Assembly: GCF_003248505.1 (NCBI RefSeq) | Contig: NZ_QFOA01000005.1 | Span: 62,001 to 126,000, forward strand | DNA length: 64,000 nt | Reading direction: 5' to 3' | DNA from: Sphingobium sp. | GTDB lineage: Bacteria; Pseudomonadota; Alphaproteobacteria; Sphingomonadales; Sphingomonadaceae | In this document: piece after piece, positions 7,873 to 16,977 of the stretch | Layout of the letters: every line of letters starts with the position of its first letter | Position numbering within the stretch: the first letter of the stretch is position 1 | Program-made: the position numbers and the translations under genes | The notes under the pieces: generated by a model | Told to the model about the DNA's origin: nothing | Seen by the model: the letters and a program-made list of their open reading frames with translations, nothing else | Database searches by the model: none

Positions 7873-8745
7873 ATGGCTGACCCAGATCGCTCTCTCCCGC
7901 ACGGTGCCGCCGCCGACTGGACCGTCGCGCAGGACTGGTCCGCCTACACCGCGCAGGATCATGCAATGTGGGATCGGCTGTTTGCGCGGCAGTCGGCCCT
8001 GCTCCCCGGTCGGGTTACGCCCCAGTTCCTCGAAGGGCTGGACATTCTGCGCATGACGAAACCGGGCATTCCGGATTTCGGCGAACTGTCAGAAAGGCTG
8101 ATGCAGCGCACCGGGTGGCAGGTCGTCGCCGTTCCCGGCCTCGTCCCCGACCGCGTCTTCTTCGAACATCTCGCCAACCGCCGGTTCGTCGCCGGGCGTT
8201 TCATCCGTCGCCCGGACCAGATCGACTATCTCGAGGAGCCGGATGTCTTCCACGATGTGTTCGGCCACGTCCCGCTGCTCGCCGATCCCATATTCGCCGA
8301 TTATATGCAGGCCTATGGGCAGGGCGGCCTGCGCGCCGATGCGCTGGGGGCCATCGACCGGCTTGCCCGACTTTACTGGTATACGGTGGAGTTCGGCCTT
8401 GTCCGCGAAGGCGGCGACCTGAAGCTCTACGGTGCGGGCATCGTATCGTCCCACGCGGAATCGCTCTTCGCGCTGGAGGACCCGTCGCCCCATCGCATCG
8501 GCTTCGACCTGCGACGCCTGATGCGCACCCGCTATCGCATCGACGATTATCAGCAGACCTATTTCGTCATCGACAGTTTCGAAGACCTGTTGCGCGCCAC
8601 GGTCGAAACCGACTTCGCTCCGCTCTACGCGGAACTGGCGCAACAACCCGATCTCGCCATCGACACCATCCTGCCGACCGACCGCGTCATCACGCACGGG
8701 ACGCAGGCTTATGCCTTTGCAAGGAAAGAAGAGGATCGCCCATGA
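7873..8745 (+). CDS. phhA: Phenylalanine 4-monooxygenase
   Basis: A 290-residue pterin- and Fe(II)-dependent enzyme that hydroxylates phenylalanine to tyrosine. The iron ligands of the facial triad are visible: His127 and His132 in VFHDVFGHVPLL, and Glu173 in YTVEFGLV. The GLVREGGDLKLYGAGIVSS region is also typical. Length matches bacterial single-domain enzymes without a regulatory ACT domain. The stop overlaps the start of hppD (ATGA), giving a two-gene operon that converts phenylalanine towards homogentisate. No pterin-carbinolamine dehydratase (phhB) is in the window. No strong Shine-Dalgarno precedes the ATG. Confidence 0.95.
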   Translation: MADPDRSLPHGAAADWTVAQDWSAYTAQDHAMWDRLFARQSALLPGRVTPQFLEGLDILRMTKPGIPDFGELSERLMQRTGWQVVAVPGLVPDRVFFEHLANRRFVAGRFIRRPDQIDYLEEPDVFHDVFGHVPLLADPIFADYMQAYGQGGLRADALGAIDRLARLYWYTVEFGLVREGGDLKLYGAGIVSSHAESLFALEDPSPHRIGFDLRRLMRTRYRIDDYQQTYFVIDSFEDLLRATVETDFAPLYAELAQQPDLAIDTILPTDRVITHGTQAYAFARKEEDRP

Positions 8746-9809
8746 CCGCGCCCGACATTGCCCCTGAACCCACGTCCGCCAAGACCAATCCGCTGGGGCT
8801 TAACGGCTTCGAATTCGTCGAATTCACCTCGCCCGATCCGGAAGCGATGGCCGCGCAGTTCGAGCAGTTGGGCTTCGTGCCCACGCACCGTCATCCGCGC
8901 AAGAACATCACTCGCTACAAGCAGGGCCGTATCAACCTGATGCTCAACCGCGACGATGCCGGTCGCGTCGCCGAATTTCGCGGCGTCCACGGCCCTTCGG
9001 CCAGCGCGATGGCCTTTCGCGTCGCCGATCCGGTCAAGGCGATGGATTGGGCGCTCGCCCATGGCGGCCAGCCCACGCAGGAGGATGACACGGTCATCCA
9101 GGGGATCGGCGGCTCCTACCTTTATTTCATCGCGGATGGGGCCGATCCTTATGACGACTGGGCGGAATTTCCCGGCTGGGAGGAGGCCGAAGCGAAGAAC
9201 AGCGTCGGTCTCGACCTGCTCGACCATCTGACCCACAATGTCCGGCGTGGGCAGATGCGCGTATGGAGCGAATTTTACCGCACGCTCTTCAATTTCGAGG
9301 AACAGAAATTCTTCGATATCAAGGGGAAGGCGACCGGTCTTACCAGCCAGGCTATGATCGCGCCTGACCGTGCCATCCGCATTCCGTTGAACGAGAGCCA
9401 GGACGACAAGAGCCAGATCGAGGAGTTCATTCGCGAATATCATGGCGAAGGCATCCAGCATCTCGCGATGACCACCGACAATATCTACGACACGGTGGAA
9501 AAGCTGCGCGCGCGCGGCGTCCGGCTTCAGGACACCATTGAAACCTATTATGAACTGGTGGACAAGCGCGTTCCTGGCCATGGCGAGGATCTTGGACGTC
9601 TACGCCAAAACCGGATCCTCATCGACGGCGACGTCGAGAGCGAGGGCATTCTCCTTCAGATCTTCACCGAAAACATGTTCGGTCCGATCTTCTTCGAAAT
9701 CATTCAGCGCAAAGGGAATGAGGGGTTCGGCAATGGCAACTTCCAGGCGCTGTTCGAAAGCATCGAACTCGATCAGATACGCCGTGGGGTCGTCAGCGTC
9801 GATGCCTGA
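8742..9809 (+). CDS. hppD: 4-hydroxyphenylpyruvate dioxygenase
   Basis: A 355-residue non-haem iron enzyme of the vicinal-oxygen-chelate fold that converts 4-hydroxyphenylpyruvate to homogentisate. The start is the ATG overlapping the phhA stop; the reading frame continues open upstream but that part is only a shadow of phhA. Iron ligands by alignment are His162 (LLDHLTHNVRRGQM), His240 (GIQHLAMTTD) and Glu319 (FFEIIQRKG). The C-terminal stretch GFGNGNFQALFESIE is a strong family signature. The following steps (hmgA, fahA) are encoded about 11 kb away. No tyrosine aminotransferase gene is seen between phhA and hppD. Confidence 0.96.
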   Translation: MTAPDIAPEPTSAKTNPLGLNGFEFVEFTSPDPEAMAAQFEQLGFVPTHRHPRKNITRYKQGRINLMLNRDDAGRVAEFRGVHGPSASAMAFRVADPVKAMDWALAHGGQPTQEDDTVIQGIGGSYLYFIADGADPYDDWAEFPGWEEAEAKNSVGLDLLDHLTHNVRRGQMRVWSEFYRTLFNFEEQKFFDIKGKATGLTSQAMIAPDRAIRIPLNESQDDKSQIEEFIREYHGEGIQHLAMTTDNIYDTVEKLRARGVRLQDTIETYYELVDKRVPGHGEDLGRLRQNRILIDGDVESEGILLQIFTENMFGPIFFEIIQRKGNEGFGNGNFQALFESIELDQIRRGVVSVDA

Positions 9810-9880
9810 CGCATAACCGAACGCACATAAATTGCCGCTCGCGAAATACAGGTTCGGCTGTCTACTTCGTTGTCTCGTTA

Positions 9881-9915
9881 AATGCCCCGGCAGTTATCGC
9901 TGCCGGGGCATTTTG
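9881..9915. terminator. Bidirectional intrinsic terminator between hppD and mmsA
   Basis: AATGCCCCGGCAG (9881-9893) pairs exactly with CTGCCGGGGCATT (9900-9912) around a 6-base loop, with T-rich sequence on the right and A-rich sequence on the left. It lies between convergent genes and can end both phhA-hppD and mmsA transcripts. Confidence 0.85.
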
Positions 9916-9917
9916 TC

Positions 9918-11417
9918 TTACTTCATCGTCGGAATGACGAAGCTCTGGTCGATCACCGCGCCGCCGCTCGGCCAACGCTGCGTGATCTTCTTGGTCCGCG
10001 TATAGAAGCGCATTCCGTCGAGGCCATATTGGTCGAGGTCGCCGAAGCCCGAGCGCTTCCATCCGCCAAAGCTGTGATAGGCGACCGGCACCGGGATCGG
10101 CACGTTGATCCCGACCATCCCGACTTCCACTTCGGCAGCGAAGCGGCGGGCATAATCGCCGTTGCGGGTGAAGATGGCGACGCCGTTGCCATATTGGTGC
10201 TTCGAGGGGTAGCTCAACGCTTCTTCGAACGTCTCGGCCCGCAGGATTTGGAGCACCGGCCCGAAAATCTCGTCCTGATAGCTTTTCATCTGCGGCGTGA
10301 CGCGGTCGATCAGGGTAGGGGCGAGATAGAAGCCCTCCTCATAACCTTGAAGGCTGAAGCCGCGACCGTCGACGACGATCTCCGCGCCTTCGTCCGCCGC
10401 CATCTGGATATAGCTCTCCACCCGCGCCTTGTGCTGGGCCGTGACGAGCGGACCATATTGCGCCTGCGGATCGCTGGGGATGCCGGGGCGCAGCGTTTCG
10501 ATCGCGGCGACCAGCTTTTCGCGAAACGCATGGGCCGTCGCTTCGCCGACCGGCGTGACTACCGGCAACGCCATGCAGCGTTCGCCGGCCGAACCATAGG
10601 CTGCGCCCACGATGTCGGCGACTGCCTGGTCCATGTCCGCGTCGGGCAGGATGATGCCGTGGTTCTTCGCGCCACCCATGCACTGGGCGCGCTTCCCATT
10701 CGCGGCGGCGCGCTGGTAGACATAATTGGCGATGTCGGACGATCCGACAAAGCTCACTGCCTTGATGTCGGCATGGTCGAGGATCGCGTCCACCATCTCC
10801 TTGTCGCCGTGCACGACATTGAGGATACCCTTGGGCAGGCCTGCTTCGATCGCCAGTTCGGCTAGGCGCACTGGCACCGACGGATCGCGTTCCGAAGGCT
10901 TGAGGATGAAGGCGTTGCCGCACGCAATCGCCATTGCGCTCATCCACAGCGGGATCATCGCGGGGAAGTTGAACGGCGTGATGCCTGCGACGATACCCAA
11001 AGGCTGGCGCATCGAATAGACATCGATGCCGGGTCCCGCCCCTTGCGTATATTCGCCCTTCAGGAGATGCGGAATGCCGCAGGCGAATTCGACCACTTCC
11101 AGACCGCGCTGGATGTCACCCTTCGCATCGGCGATCACCTTGCCATGTTCAGACGACAGCATGGCCGCCATCTCGTCCATGTTCGCTTCGATCAATTCCT
11201 TGAAACGGAACATGACGCGGGCACGCCGCTGCGGGTTGGTCGCGGCCCATTCGGGCTGAGCCGCGAGGGCGGAATCGATCGCTTTCTGGAGATGGGCGGC
11301 GTTCGCCAGTTCCACTTGAGCCTGCACCGAACCGGTCGACGGATCGAGCACATCCGCCAACCGCGCACCGGCCATGGGCGCATTCTGTCCGTCAATGAAA
11401 TGCGTGATAGCGCGCAT
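9918..11417 (-). CDS. mmsA: Methylmalonate-semialdehyde dehydrogenase (CoA-acylating)
   Basis: A 499-residue NAD-dependent aldehyde dehydrogenase of the CoA-acylating MmsA group, which turns methylmalonate semialdehyde into propionyl-CoA in valine and myo-inositol breakdown. Seen features: HFIDGQ at the start, GITPFNFPAMIPLWM, the cofactor-region VGSSDIANYVYQRA, and the catalytic Cys281 in SAGERCMALPV. FSLQGYEEGFYLAPTLIDRV and GVAIFTRNGDYAR are also typical of this group. It is transcribed alone and divergently from a LysR regulator. No other valine-pathway gene is adjacent. Confidence 0.94.
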   Translation of the reverse strand: MRAITHFIDGQNAPMAGARLADVLDPSTGSVQAQVELANAAHLQKAIDSALAAQPEWAATNPQRRARVMFRFKELIEANMDEMAAMLSSEHGKVIADAKGDIQRGLEVVEFACGIPHLLKGEYTQGAGPGIDVYSMRQPLGIVAGITPFNFPAMIPLWMSAMAIACGNAFILKPSERDPSVPVRLAELAIEAGLPKGILNVVHGDKEMVDAILDHADIKAVSFVGSSDIANYVYQRAAANGKRAQCMGGAKNHGIILPDADMDQAVADIVGAAYGSAGERCMALPVVTPVGEATAHAFREKLVAAIETLRPGIPSDPQAQYGPLVTAQHKARVESYIQMAADEGAEIVVDGRGFSLQGYEEGFYLAPTLIDRVTPQMKSYQDEIFGPVLQILRAETFEEALSYPSKHQYGNGVAIFTRNGDYARRFAAEVEVGMVGINVPIPVPVAYHSFGGWKRSGFGDLDQYGLDGMRFYTRTKKITQRWPSGGAVIDQSFVIPTMK

Positions 11418-11516
11418 CGGTCATCCTTTCCTGAGCATGGGCTTTGATGCGATCATAGACAGGGCGGCTGTGCAGCGATACGGACATGCTCGCACATCAG
11501 ATTTGCAGAAACATCC

Positions 11517-12410
11517 ATGCTTCAGTCACCCGATCTCATGCTGTTCCTTGCCATCGTGCGCGAAGGCAATATGGTTGCCGCAGGAAAGCGGCTGGGTATC
11601 GACCAGAGTACCGTCGCCCGCCGCTTGACGGCGCTGGAGCGCGATCTGGGCGCGCGGTTGTTCGATCGATCGTCGCGCGGCGTGTCGCCGACCCCGGCTG
11701 CCTTCGCCCTTCTGGCCCATGCCGAGCGGATCGAGAGCGAATTGCTGGCCGCATCGGCCAGCGTGGCGGCGCGCGACGACGTGGTGGAAGGGGTGGTCCG
11801 CCTCGCAACGACGGAAATGTTCGGCGCCTATCTCGTGGCACCGCATGTCGAGGCGTTGCATCGCCGCCATCCGCGCCTAACGCTGGAACTTGCGACGCAA
11901 AGCCGTTCCACCAGCCTAGCGAAGCGGGAAGCCGACATCGCAGTCATGCTGACACTGCCGCCGCGCGGGCGGCTCATCGGACGCAAGCTTACCGATTATC
12001 GGCTGGGGCTCTATGCATCGCTCGACTATCTCGAACGGAACGGCACGCCTGCGAGCATGGACGATCTTCATCGCCACCATTTCGTATCCTATATCGAGGA
12101 ATTAGCGGGATTTCCGGAAATGATCGCGCTCGATCAACTTTTGCCCGGTGCCTCCGTTCGATTTCGTTCGACCTCGGCGGCAGCGCAGCAGGCGGCGGTT
12201 GCGGCAGGCATGGGAATAGGAATGCTGCACCTATTCTCCGCAGAGCAGGATGAACGCCTGGTCCGGCTCCTTCCGGCAGAGGTGGAATCATGGCGAAGCT
12301 ATTGGGTTGTCATGCACGCGGATTTGCAACAGCTACCGCGCATTCGCGCGACTATCGGATTTCTGGAAGATGCGGTCGCTGACACACGCGCCGGACCGTC
12401 GGGAATTTAA
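11517..12410 (+). CDS. LysR family transcriptional regulator, probably of mmsA
   Basis: A 297-residue protein with an N-terminal winged HTH (LMLFLAIVREGNMVAAGKRL, SQ-type variant DQSTVARRLTALERDLGARL) and a LysR co-inducer domain. It is divergent from mmsA with 99 bp between the starts, the usual arrangement for a LysR regulator and its target. The effector is unknown; an intermediate of valine or propionate metabolism is an inference from the neighbour. It converges with the efflux operon. Confidence 0.9.
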   Translation: MLQSPDLMLFLAIVREGNMVAAGKRLGIDQSTVARRLTALERDLGARLFDRSSRGVSPTPAAFALLAHAERIESELLAASASVAARDDVVEGVVRLATTEMFGAYLVAPHVEALHRRHPRLTLELATQSRSTSLAKREADIAVMLTLPPRGRLIGRKLTDYRLGLYASLDYLERNGTPASMDDLHRHHFVSYIEELAGFPEMIALDQLLPGASVRFRSTSAAAQQAAVAAGMGIGMLHLFSAEQDERLVRLLPAEVESWRSYWVVMHADLQQLPRIRATIGFLEDAVADTRAGPSGI

Positions 12411-12453
12411 CATAACCCTTATTATCGATGTTACGTCAGGTTTTCACCCGACG

Positions 12454-13818
12454 TTACTGATCCGCACCGATAACTCTGTAAAGCCGGATGCGATTGCTAA
12501 CGAGCGCCAAGTCCGTCGCAATGGCCGACTGTTGCGCGTTGTAAAGCGATCTCTGACTGGTGAGTGCGGTGAGGAATGTGTCGATTCCGGCGCGATAGCG
12601 TTGCTCGGCCAGGTCATAGGCTTGTTGGTTGGCAGTCACCAGACGGCGCTGGGAAGCTTGTTGGGCGTCGATGGTTCCTTCACGGGCCAAGGCATCGGCG
12701 ACTTCCTGGAACGCAGTCTGAACTGCCTTTTCATATTGTGCGAGATAAAGATCGCGTTGCGCCTTGCTGTAGGCAAGGTTTCCGCGATTGGGTCCGCCAA
12801 ATACAGGCAGACTGGCCGATGGACTGGCCGACCAGCTGAATGATCCCCCGCCAAAAAGGGACGACAGGGCGGAACTTGCCACGCCGATGGCCGAAGTCAG
12901 GCTGATCCGCGGAAAGAAAGCGGCACGGGCCGCGCCGACATCTGCATTCGCCGCCTGCAATTGATGTTCTGCTTGCAGTACATCGGGACGCTGTAGCAGC
13001 ACGTCGGAGGTCACGCCGGCGGGCACCCTGGATATGGTGCGCGTCAGGTCCTGTAACGAGGTCGGCAGCAGCGCAGGTTCGACCGGCGCGCCAACGAGCA
13101 GGTCCAGAGCATTGCGATCCTGGGCGACCTGCGTGATCGTCGCGGCCACGTCCGACGATGCCTGCTCGACCGTGGTTTCTGCCTGTCGCACGTCGAGCTT
13201 TCCGGCTAGACCCGCTGCATTGAGCGAGCGCACAAGGTCGAGTGTCCGTTGCGCGCTTGCCTGGGTGCGGCGGGAAAGAGCAAGCTGATTCTGATCGGCG
13301 GCCAGTGTCGCATAGGCGGTTGCGGTTTCGGCGATCAGGGCGATCCGGGTAGCGCGAGCCCCCTCCTCTGTCGCCAGATAGGATTGTAACGCGGCTTCGC
13401 TTAGATTGCGGAGGCGACCGAACAGGTCGATCTCGAATGCGCTGAAGCCCACATTGGCGCTATAATTGTCCTGCCGGTTGTCGTTCTGCCGCGCAAAGCT
13501 GGCACCGGCGCCCGCTGTAATGGTCGGCAGTTGAACCGCGCGCTGAATGCGATATTGCGCGCGCGCCGCCTCGACGCTGGCGAGCGTGGCGCGCAGGTCA
13601 CGGTTTTCTGACAGCGCGCGCCCGATGATCGTTGCAAGCCGCGCGTCCTGTATCAACTGCGTCCAGGGGAGACCCGCCCTGTCGTCGATCCGCGGGGCAT
13701 AGGCTTCCCCGGTTGGCAGGGCCGCGGGTACGGGGGGTGTCGGGCGTGCATAGGGCGACGCCAGGTTGCATCCTGACAACAGCATCAGCGCCAGCGGCGT
13801 GGGACGAATGCGGATCAT
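12454..13818 (-). CDS. RND efflux outer-membrane factor, NodT/OprM-type lipoprotein
   Basis: A 454-residue TolC-like outer-membrane channel lipoprotein. The start is the ATG overlapping the pump stop (ATGA). The N-terminus has a signal peptide with the lipobox LLSGC and then NLASPYARP. Two repeats of the outer-membrane-factor domain follow, with the alternating Ala/Gln-rich helices expected (LSRRTQASAQRTLDLVRSL; DVLQAEHQLQAANADVGAAR) and the typical FFPRISLTSAIGVASS stretch. It is the last gene of an adaptor-pump-channel operon that exports drugs or other small molecules. Confidence 0.93.
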   Translation of the reverse strand: MIRIRPTPLALMLLSGCNLASPYARPTPPVPAALPTGEAYAPRIDDRAGLPWTQLIQDARLATIIGRALSENRDLRATLASVEAARAQYRIQRAVQLPTITAGAGASFARQNDNRQDNYSANVGFSAFEIDLFGRLRNLSEAALQSYLATEEGARATRIALIAETATAYATLAADQNQLALSRRTQASAQRTLDLVRSLNAAGLAGKLDVRQAETTVEQASSDVAATITQVAQDRNALDLLVGAPVEPALLPTSLQDLTRTISRVPAGVTSDVLLQRPDVLQAEHQLQAANADVGAARAAFFPRISLTSAIGVASSALSSLFGGGSFSWSASPSASLPVFGGPNRGNLAYSKAQRDLYLAQYEKAVQTAFQEVADALAREGTIDAQQASQRRLVTANQQAYDLAEQRYRAGIDTFLTALTSQRSLYNAQQSAIATDLALVSNRIRLYRVIGADQ

Positions 13819-16800
13819 GCGGGCACTCCTGCGTCCGGGAAGGGCGGCTGCGGCTCGTCCTTCGGCTTGTCGTTGCCGAAAAGGCGCGCGATCGTCAGGA
13901 AGAAGAGAGGAACGTAGAAGATGGCAAGGATCGTCGCGGTCGTCATGCCGCCAATGACCGCCGTGCCGATCGCGATCCGGCTTTGCGCCCCCGCCCCCGT
14001 CGCGATGGCAAGCGGGATACAGCCCGCGATGAAGGCGAGCGATGTCATGAGGATCGGACGGAAGCGCAGTCGCGCGGCCGACAACGCAGCCTCCCACGCA
14101 TTCTTGCCCTCATGATGTGCCAGTTCGGCAAATTCCACGATCAGGATCGCGTTCTTGGCCGCCAGCCCCATGGTGGTGAGCAGCCCGACCTGAAAGAAGA
14201 TGTTGTTCTCAAGCCCTCTCGCCCACACCGCGATGACCGCGCCGATCAGTCCGAGGGGAATGACAAGCAGCACGGCAAGAGGGATCGACCAGCTTTCGTA
14301 AAGCGCCGCAAGGCACAGGAAGACGACGAGGACCGATAGGCCATAGAGGAGCGGAGCCTGCCCGCCCGACAATTGTTCCTGATAGGACAGCCCGCTCCAT
14401 GCATAGCTGGTGCCGCGCGGTAATTGCTTCTGCAACTCGACCATCCGATCCATCGCTTCGCCCGAGCTTGCGCCTTCGGCCGCCTGCCCCTGAAGCTCGA
14501 AAGAGGAAAGACCGTTGAAACGCGAAACAGTCGTCGGGCCCACGGTCCAGTGCGTTGTCGCAAAAGCTGAAAATGGAACCATCTGGCCGGTGCCGCTCGA
14601 CCGTACCATCCAGTTGTCGAGGTCGGTCGGCAACGCGCGATAAGGCGCATCGGCCTGCATGTAGACGCGCTTGACCCGCCCGCGATCGACGAAATCGTTG
14701 ATATAAGTGCTGCCCCATGCGGAACTGAGCACATCGTCGACATCCGCCTGCGTGAGACCCAGGACGGCGAGCTTTTCGGAATCGACGTCAACGCGCAGTT
14801 GGGGCGTGTCCTCCAGGGTCGCAGCGCGGACGCCCGCCAGCATGGGGTCCTTTTGCGCGGCGGCGATCAGCTGGTTGCGCAGCTCGAGGAAGCGCGTACG
14901 GGTCAATCCCCCGCTGTTCAACAGTTCGAAGGTAAAGCCGTTGGACTGGCCGAGGCCGCGAATGGCGGGTGGTGTCATCGCCAATATCTTTGCGTCGCGG
15001 ATCGCGGCCAATTGTTTGCTCGCCCGTCCGGCAATAGATGTGGCGGTGTTGGCCAAGCCTTTACGGTCCTCCCAGGGCGCAAGGTTGATGAAGCCCTGCG
15101 CCACATTCTCCCCCTGCCCCTGAAAGCTGAAACCGGTCATGATGAAGGCGTAGGCGACATTATCCTTTTCATCGTTCAGAAAGTAATTCTGCACCCGTTC
15201 GACCGCCGCTGCGGTGCGGCTGGACTTCGCTCCTGCAGGCAGCGTCACCTGCGCCATCACCTGTCCCTGATCCTCGACGGGCAGGAAACTGCTGGGCAGT
15301 CGCACGAACAGAAGAATGAGGATGGCGAGAACCGCGATATAAAGGCCCCAGAACAACTTGCGGCGCGTCATCACATGTTCGGTCCGGCGGATATAGCCGT
15401 TCGTCATCCGTTCGAACCAGCGGTTGAATTTGCCTGCCCAGCCCTTGTCCCGCTTGTGATGGTCGATGGGTTTGAGCAAGGTCGCGCACAGGGCCGGCGA
15501 AAGGACCAGCGCCACCAGGACCGACAGCAGCATCGAAGATACGATGGTGATGGAAAACTGGCGATAGATAACGCCGGTCGATCCGCCGAAAAAGGCCATG
15601 GGCAGGAGCACGGCGGACAGGACGAGGGCGATGCCGACGAGCGCGCTGCCGATCTCAGCCATCGACTTGATCGTCGCCTCACGAGGGGAAAGTCCCTCCT
15701 CCTCCATGATCCGCTCGACATTTTCGACGACGACGATCGCGTCGTCCACGAGAAGGCCAATGGACAACACCATCCCGAACAGCGTCAGCGTGTTGATGGA
15801 ATAGCCGAACAGAGCGAGGATGCCGAAGGTGCCGAGCAGCACGACCGGCACCGCGATGGCCGGGACAAGAGTGGCGCGCCAGCTTTGCAGGAAGACGAAC
15901 ATCACGATCACAACGAGTGCGACCGCTTCGACCAGCGTGTGGATGACTTCCTCGACCGACAGCTTGATGAATGGGGTCGTGTCGCGTGGATAGACGACTT
16001 TGTAGCCGTGCGGGAGGTTGCCGGACAATTCCTGCACCTTGGCCTTGACCAGTTCGGCGGTCTTGAGCGCGTCGGCGCCCGGTGCCAGTTGGAGCGCGAT
16101 GCCCGAGGCGGGATGGCCGTTCAGGCGAGCCGCAGTGGTATAGCTTTCGTTGCCCAGTTCGACGCGCGCGACATCGGACAGATGGACGACCGACCCGTCG
16201 CTTTGCGTCTTGACGATGATGTTGCGGAACTGGTCGGGCGTCTGGAGCCGCGCCCTTGCCGTGACGGTGGCATTGATCTGCTGCCCGGCGGGAGCGGGAT
16301 CGGCGCCGATCTGTCCTGCCGACACTTCGACATTCTGAGCTCGAATCGCATTTTCCACGTCCGAAGGCATCAGTTTGACGGCGGCGAGCTTGTAGGGATT
16401 TAGCCAGATGCGCATCGCATATTGCGACCCGAAGATCTGCGTCGCGCCGATACCGTCGATGCGGGCAATGGGGTCCTGGAAATTATTGACCAGAAAGTCC
16501 GAGATGTCGGACTGGGTCGCAGTGTCGGTCTCGTCGTAGAGGCCCACGAGCATCAGGAAGTCGGTCTGCTGCTTGGTGACGGTCAGGCCCTGTTGCTGCA
16601 CCGGATTGGGCAGGCGGCTGAGCGCCTGCTGCACGCGATTCTGCACCTGCACTTGCGCGGTATCGGGATCGGTGCCCTTCTGGAACGTGACGCTGATCTG
16701 CGCACGCCCGTTCGCCGAGGAGGATGATGAGAAATACATGAGACCGTCGAGCCCGGTCAGCTGCTGCTCGATGATCTGGGTGACGGCGGTCTCGACCGTT

Positions 16801-16967
16801 TCCGCCGATGCGCCGGGGTAGGTCGCGTTGACGCCCACTCCGGGCGGCGCGATATCGGGATATTGAGCGATGGGCAGCGACAGCATCGATCCGAGGCCAG
16901 CCAGCATGATGCCGATGGCGATGACCCAGGCAAAGATCGGTCGTTCGATGAAAAAGCGGCTGAGCAC
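13815..16967 (-). CDS. RND efflux inner-membrane pump, HAE1 (AcrB/MexB) type
   Basis: A 1050-residue proton-driven transporter of the hydrophobe/amphiphile efflux-1 family, full length. N-terminal MLSRFFIERPIFAWVIAIGI, the periplasmic VNATYPGASAETVE, and the TM4 proton-relay aspartates in LLVDDAIVVVENVERIMEEE are all present, as is the C-terminal FAELAHHEGKN signature. It takes substrates from the periplasm or membrane and passes them to the channel encoded next. It lies 10 bp after the adaptor gene and overlaps the channel gene by four bases. The substrate range cannot be read from sequence. Confidence 0.96.
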   Translation of the reverse strand: MLSRFFIERPIFAWVIAIGIMLAGLGSMLSLPIAQYPDIAPPGVGVNATYPGASAETVETAVTQIIEQQLTGLDGLMYFSSSSSANGRAQISVTFQKGTDPDTAQVQVQNRVQQALSRLPNPVQQQGLTVTKQQTDFLMLVGLYDETDTATQSDISDFLVNNFQDPIARIDGIGATQIFGSQYAMRIWLNPYKLAAVKLMPSDVENAIRAQNVEVSAGQIGADPAPAGQQINATVTARARLQTPDQFRNIIVKTQSDGSVVHLSDVARVELGNESYTTAARLNGHPASGIALQLAPGADALKTAELVKAKVQELSGNLPHGYKVVYPRDTTPFIKLSVEEVIHTLVEAVALVVIVMFVFLQSWRATLVPAIAVPVVLLGTFGILALFGYSINTLTLFGMVLSIGLLVDDAIVVVENVERIMEEEGLSPREATIKSMAEIGSALVGIALVLSAVLLPMAFFGGSTGVIYRQFSITIVSSMLLSVLVALVLSPALCATLLKPIDHHKRDKGWAGKFNRWFERMTNGYIRRTEHVMTRRKLFWGLYIAVLAILILLFVRLPSSFLPVEDQGQVMAQVTLPAGAKSSRTAAAVERVQNYFLNDEKDNVAYAFIMTGFSFQGQGENVAQGFINLAPWEDRKGLANTATSIAGRASKQLAAIRDAKILAMTPPAIRGLGQSNGFTFELLNSGGLTRTRFLELRNQLIAAAQKDPMLAGVRAATLEDTPQLRVDVDSEKLAVLGLTQADVDDVLSSAWGSTYINDFVDRGRVKRVYMQADAPYRALPTDLDNWMVRSSGTGQMVPFSAFATTHWTVGPTTVSRFNGLSSFELQGQAAEGASSGEAMDRMVELQKQLPRGTSYAWSGLSYQEQLSGGQAPLLYGLSVLVVFLCLAALYESWSIPLAVLLVIPLGLIGAVIAVWARGLENNIFFQVGLLTTMGLAAKNAILIVEFAELAHHEGKNAWEAALSAARLRFRPILMTSLAFIAGCIPLAIATGAGAQSRIAIGTAVIGGMTTATILAIFYVPLFFLTIARLFGNDKPKDEPQPPFPDAGVPA

Positions 16968-16977
16968 CGACCCGCTC

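Noticed and set aside
12411..12453. Terminator between the LysR gene and the efflux channel gene
   Set aside because: ACGTCAGG and CCCGACGT can pair with a mismatch but the stem is short and there is no T-run, so the evidence is too weak.
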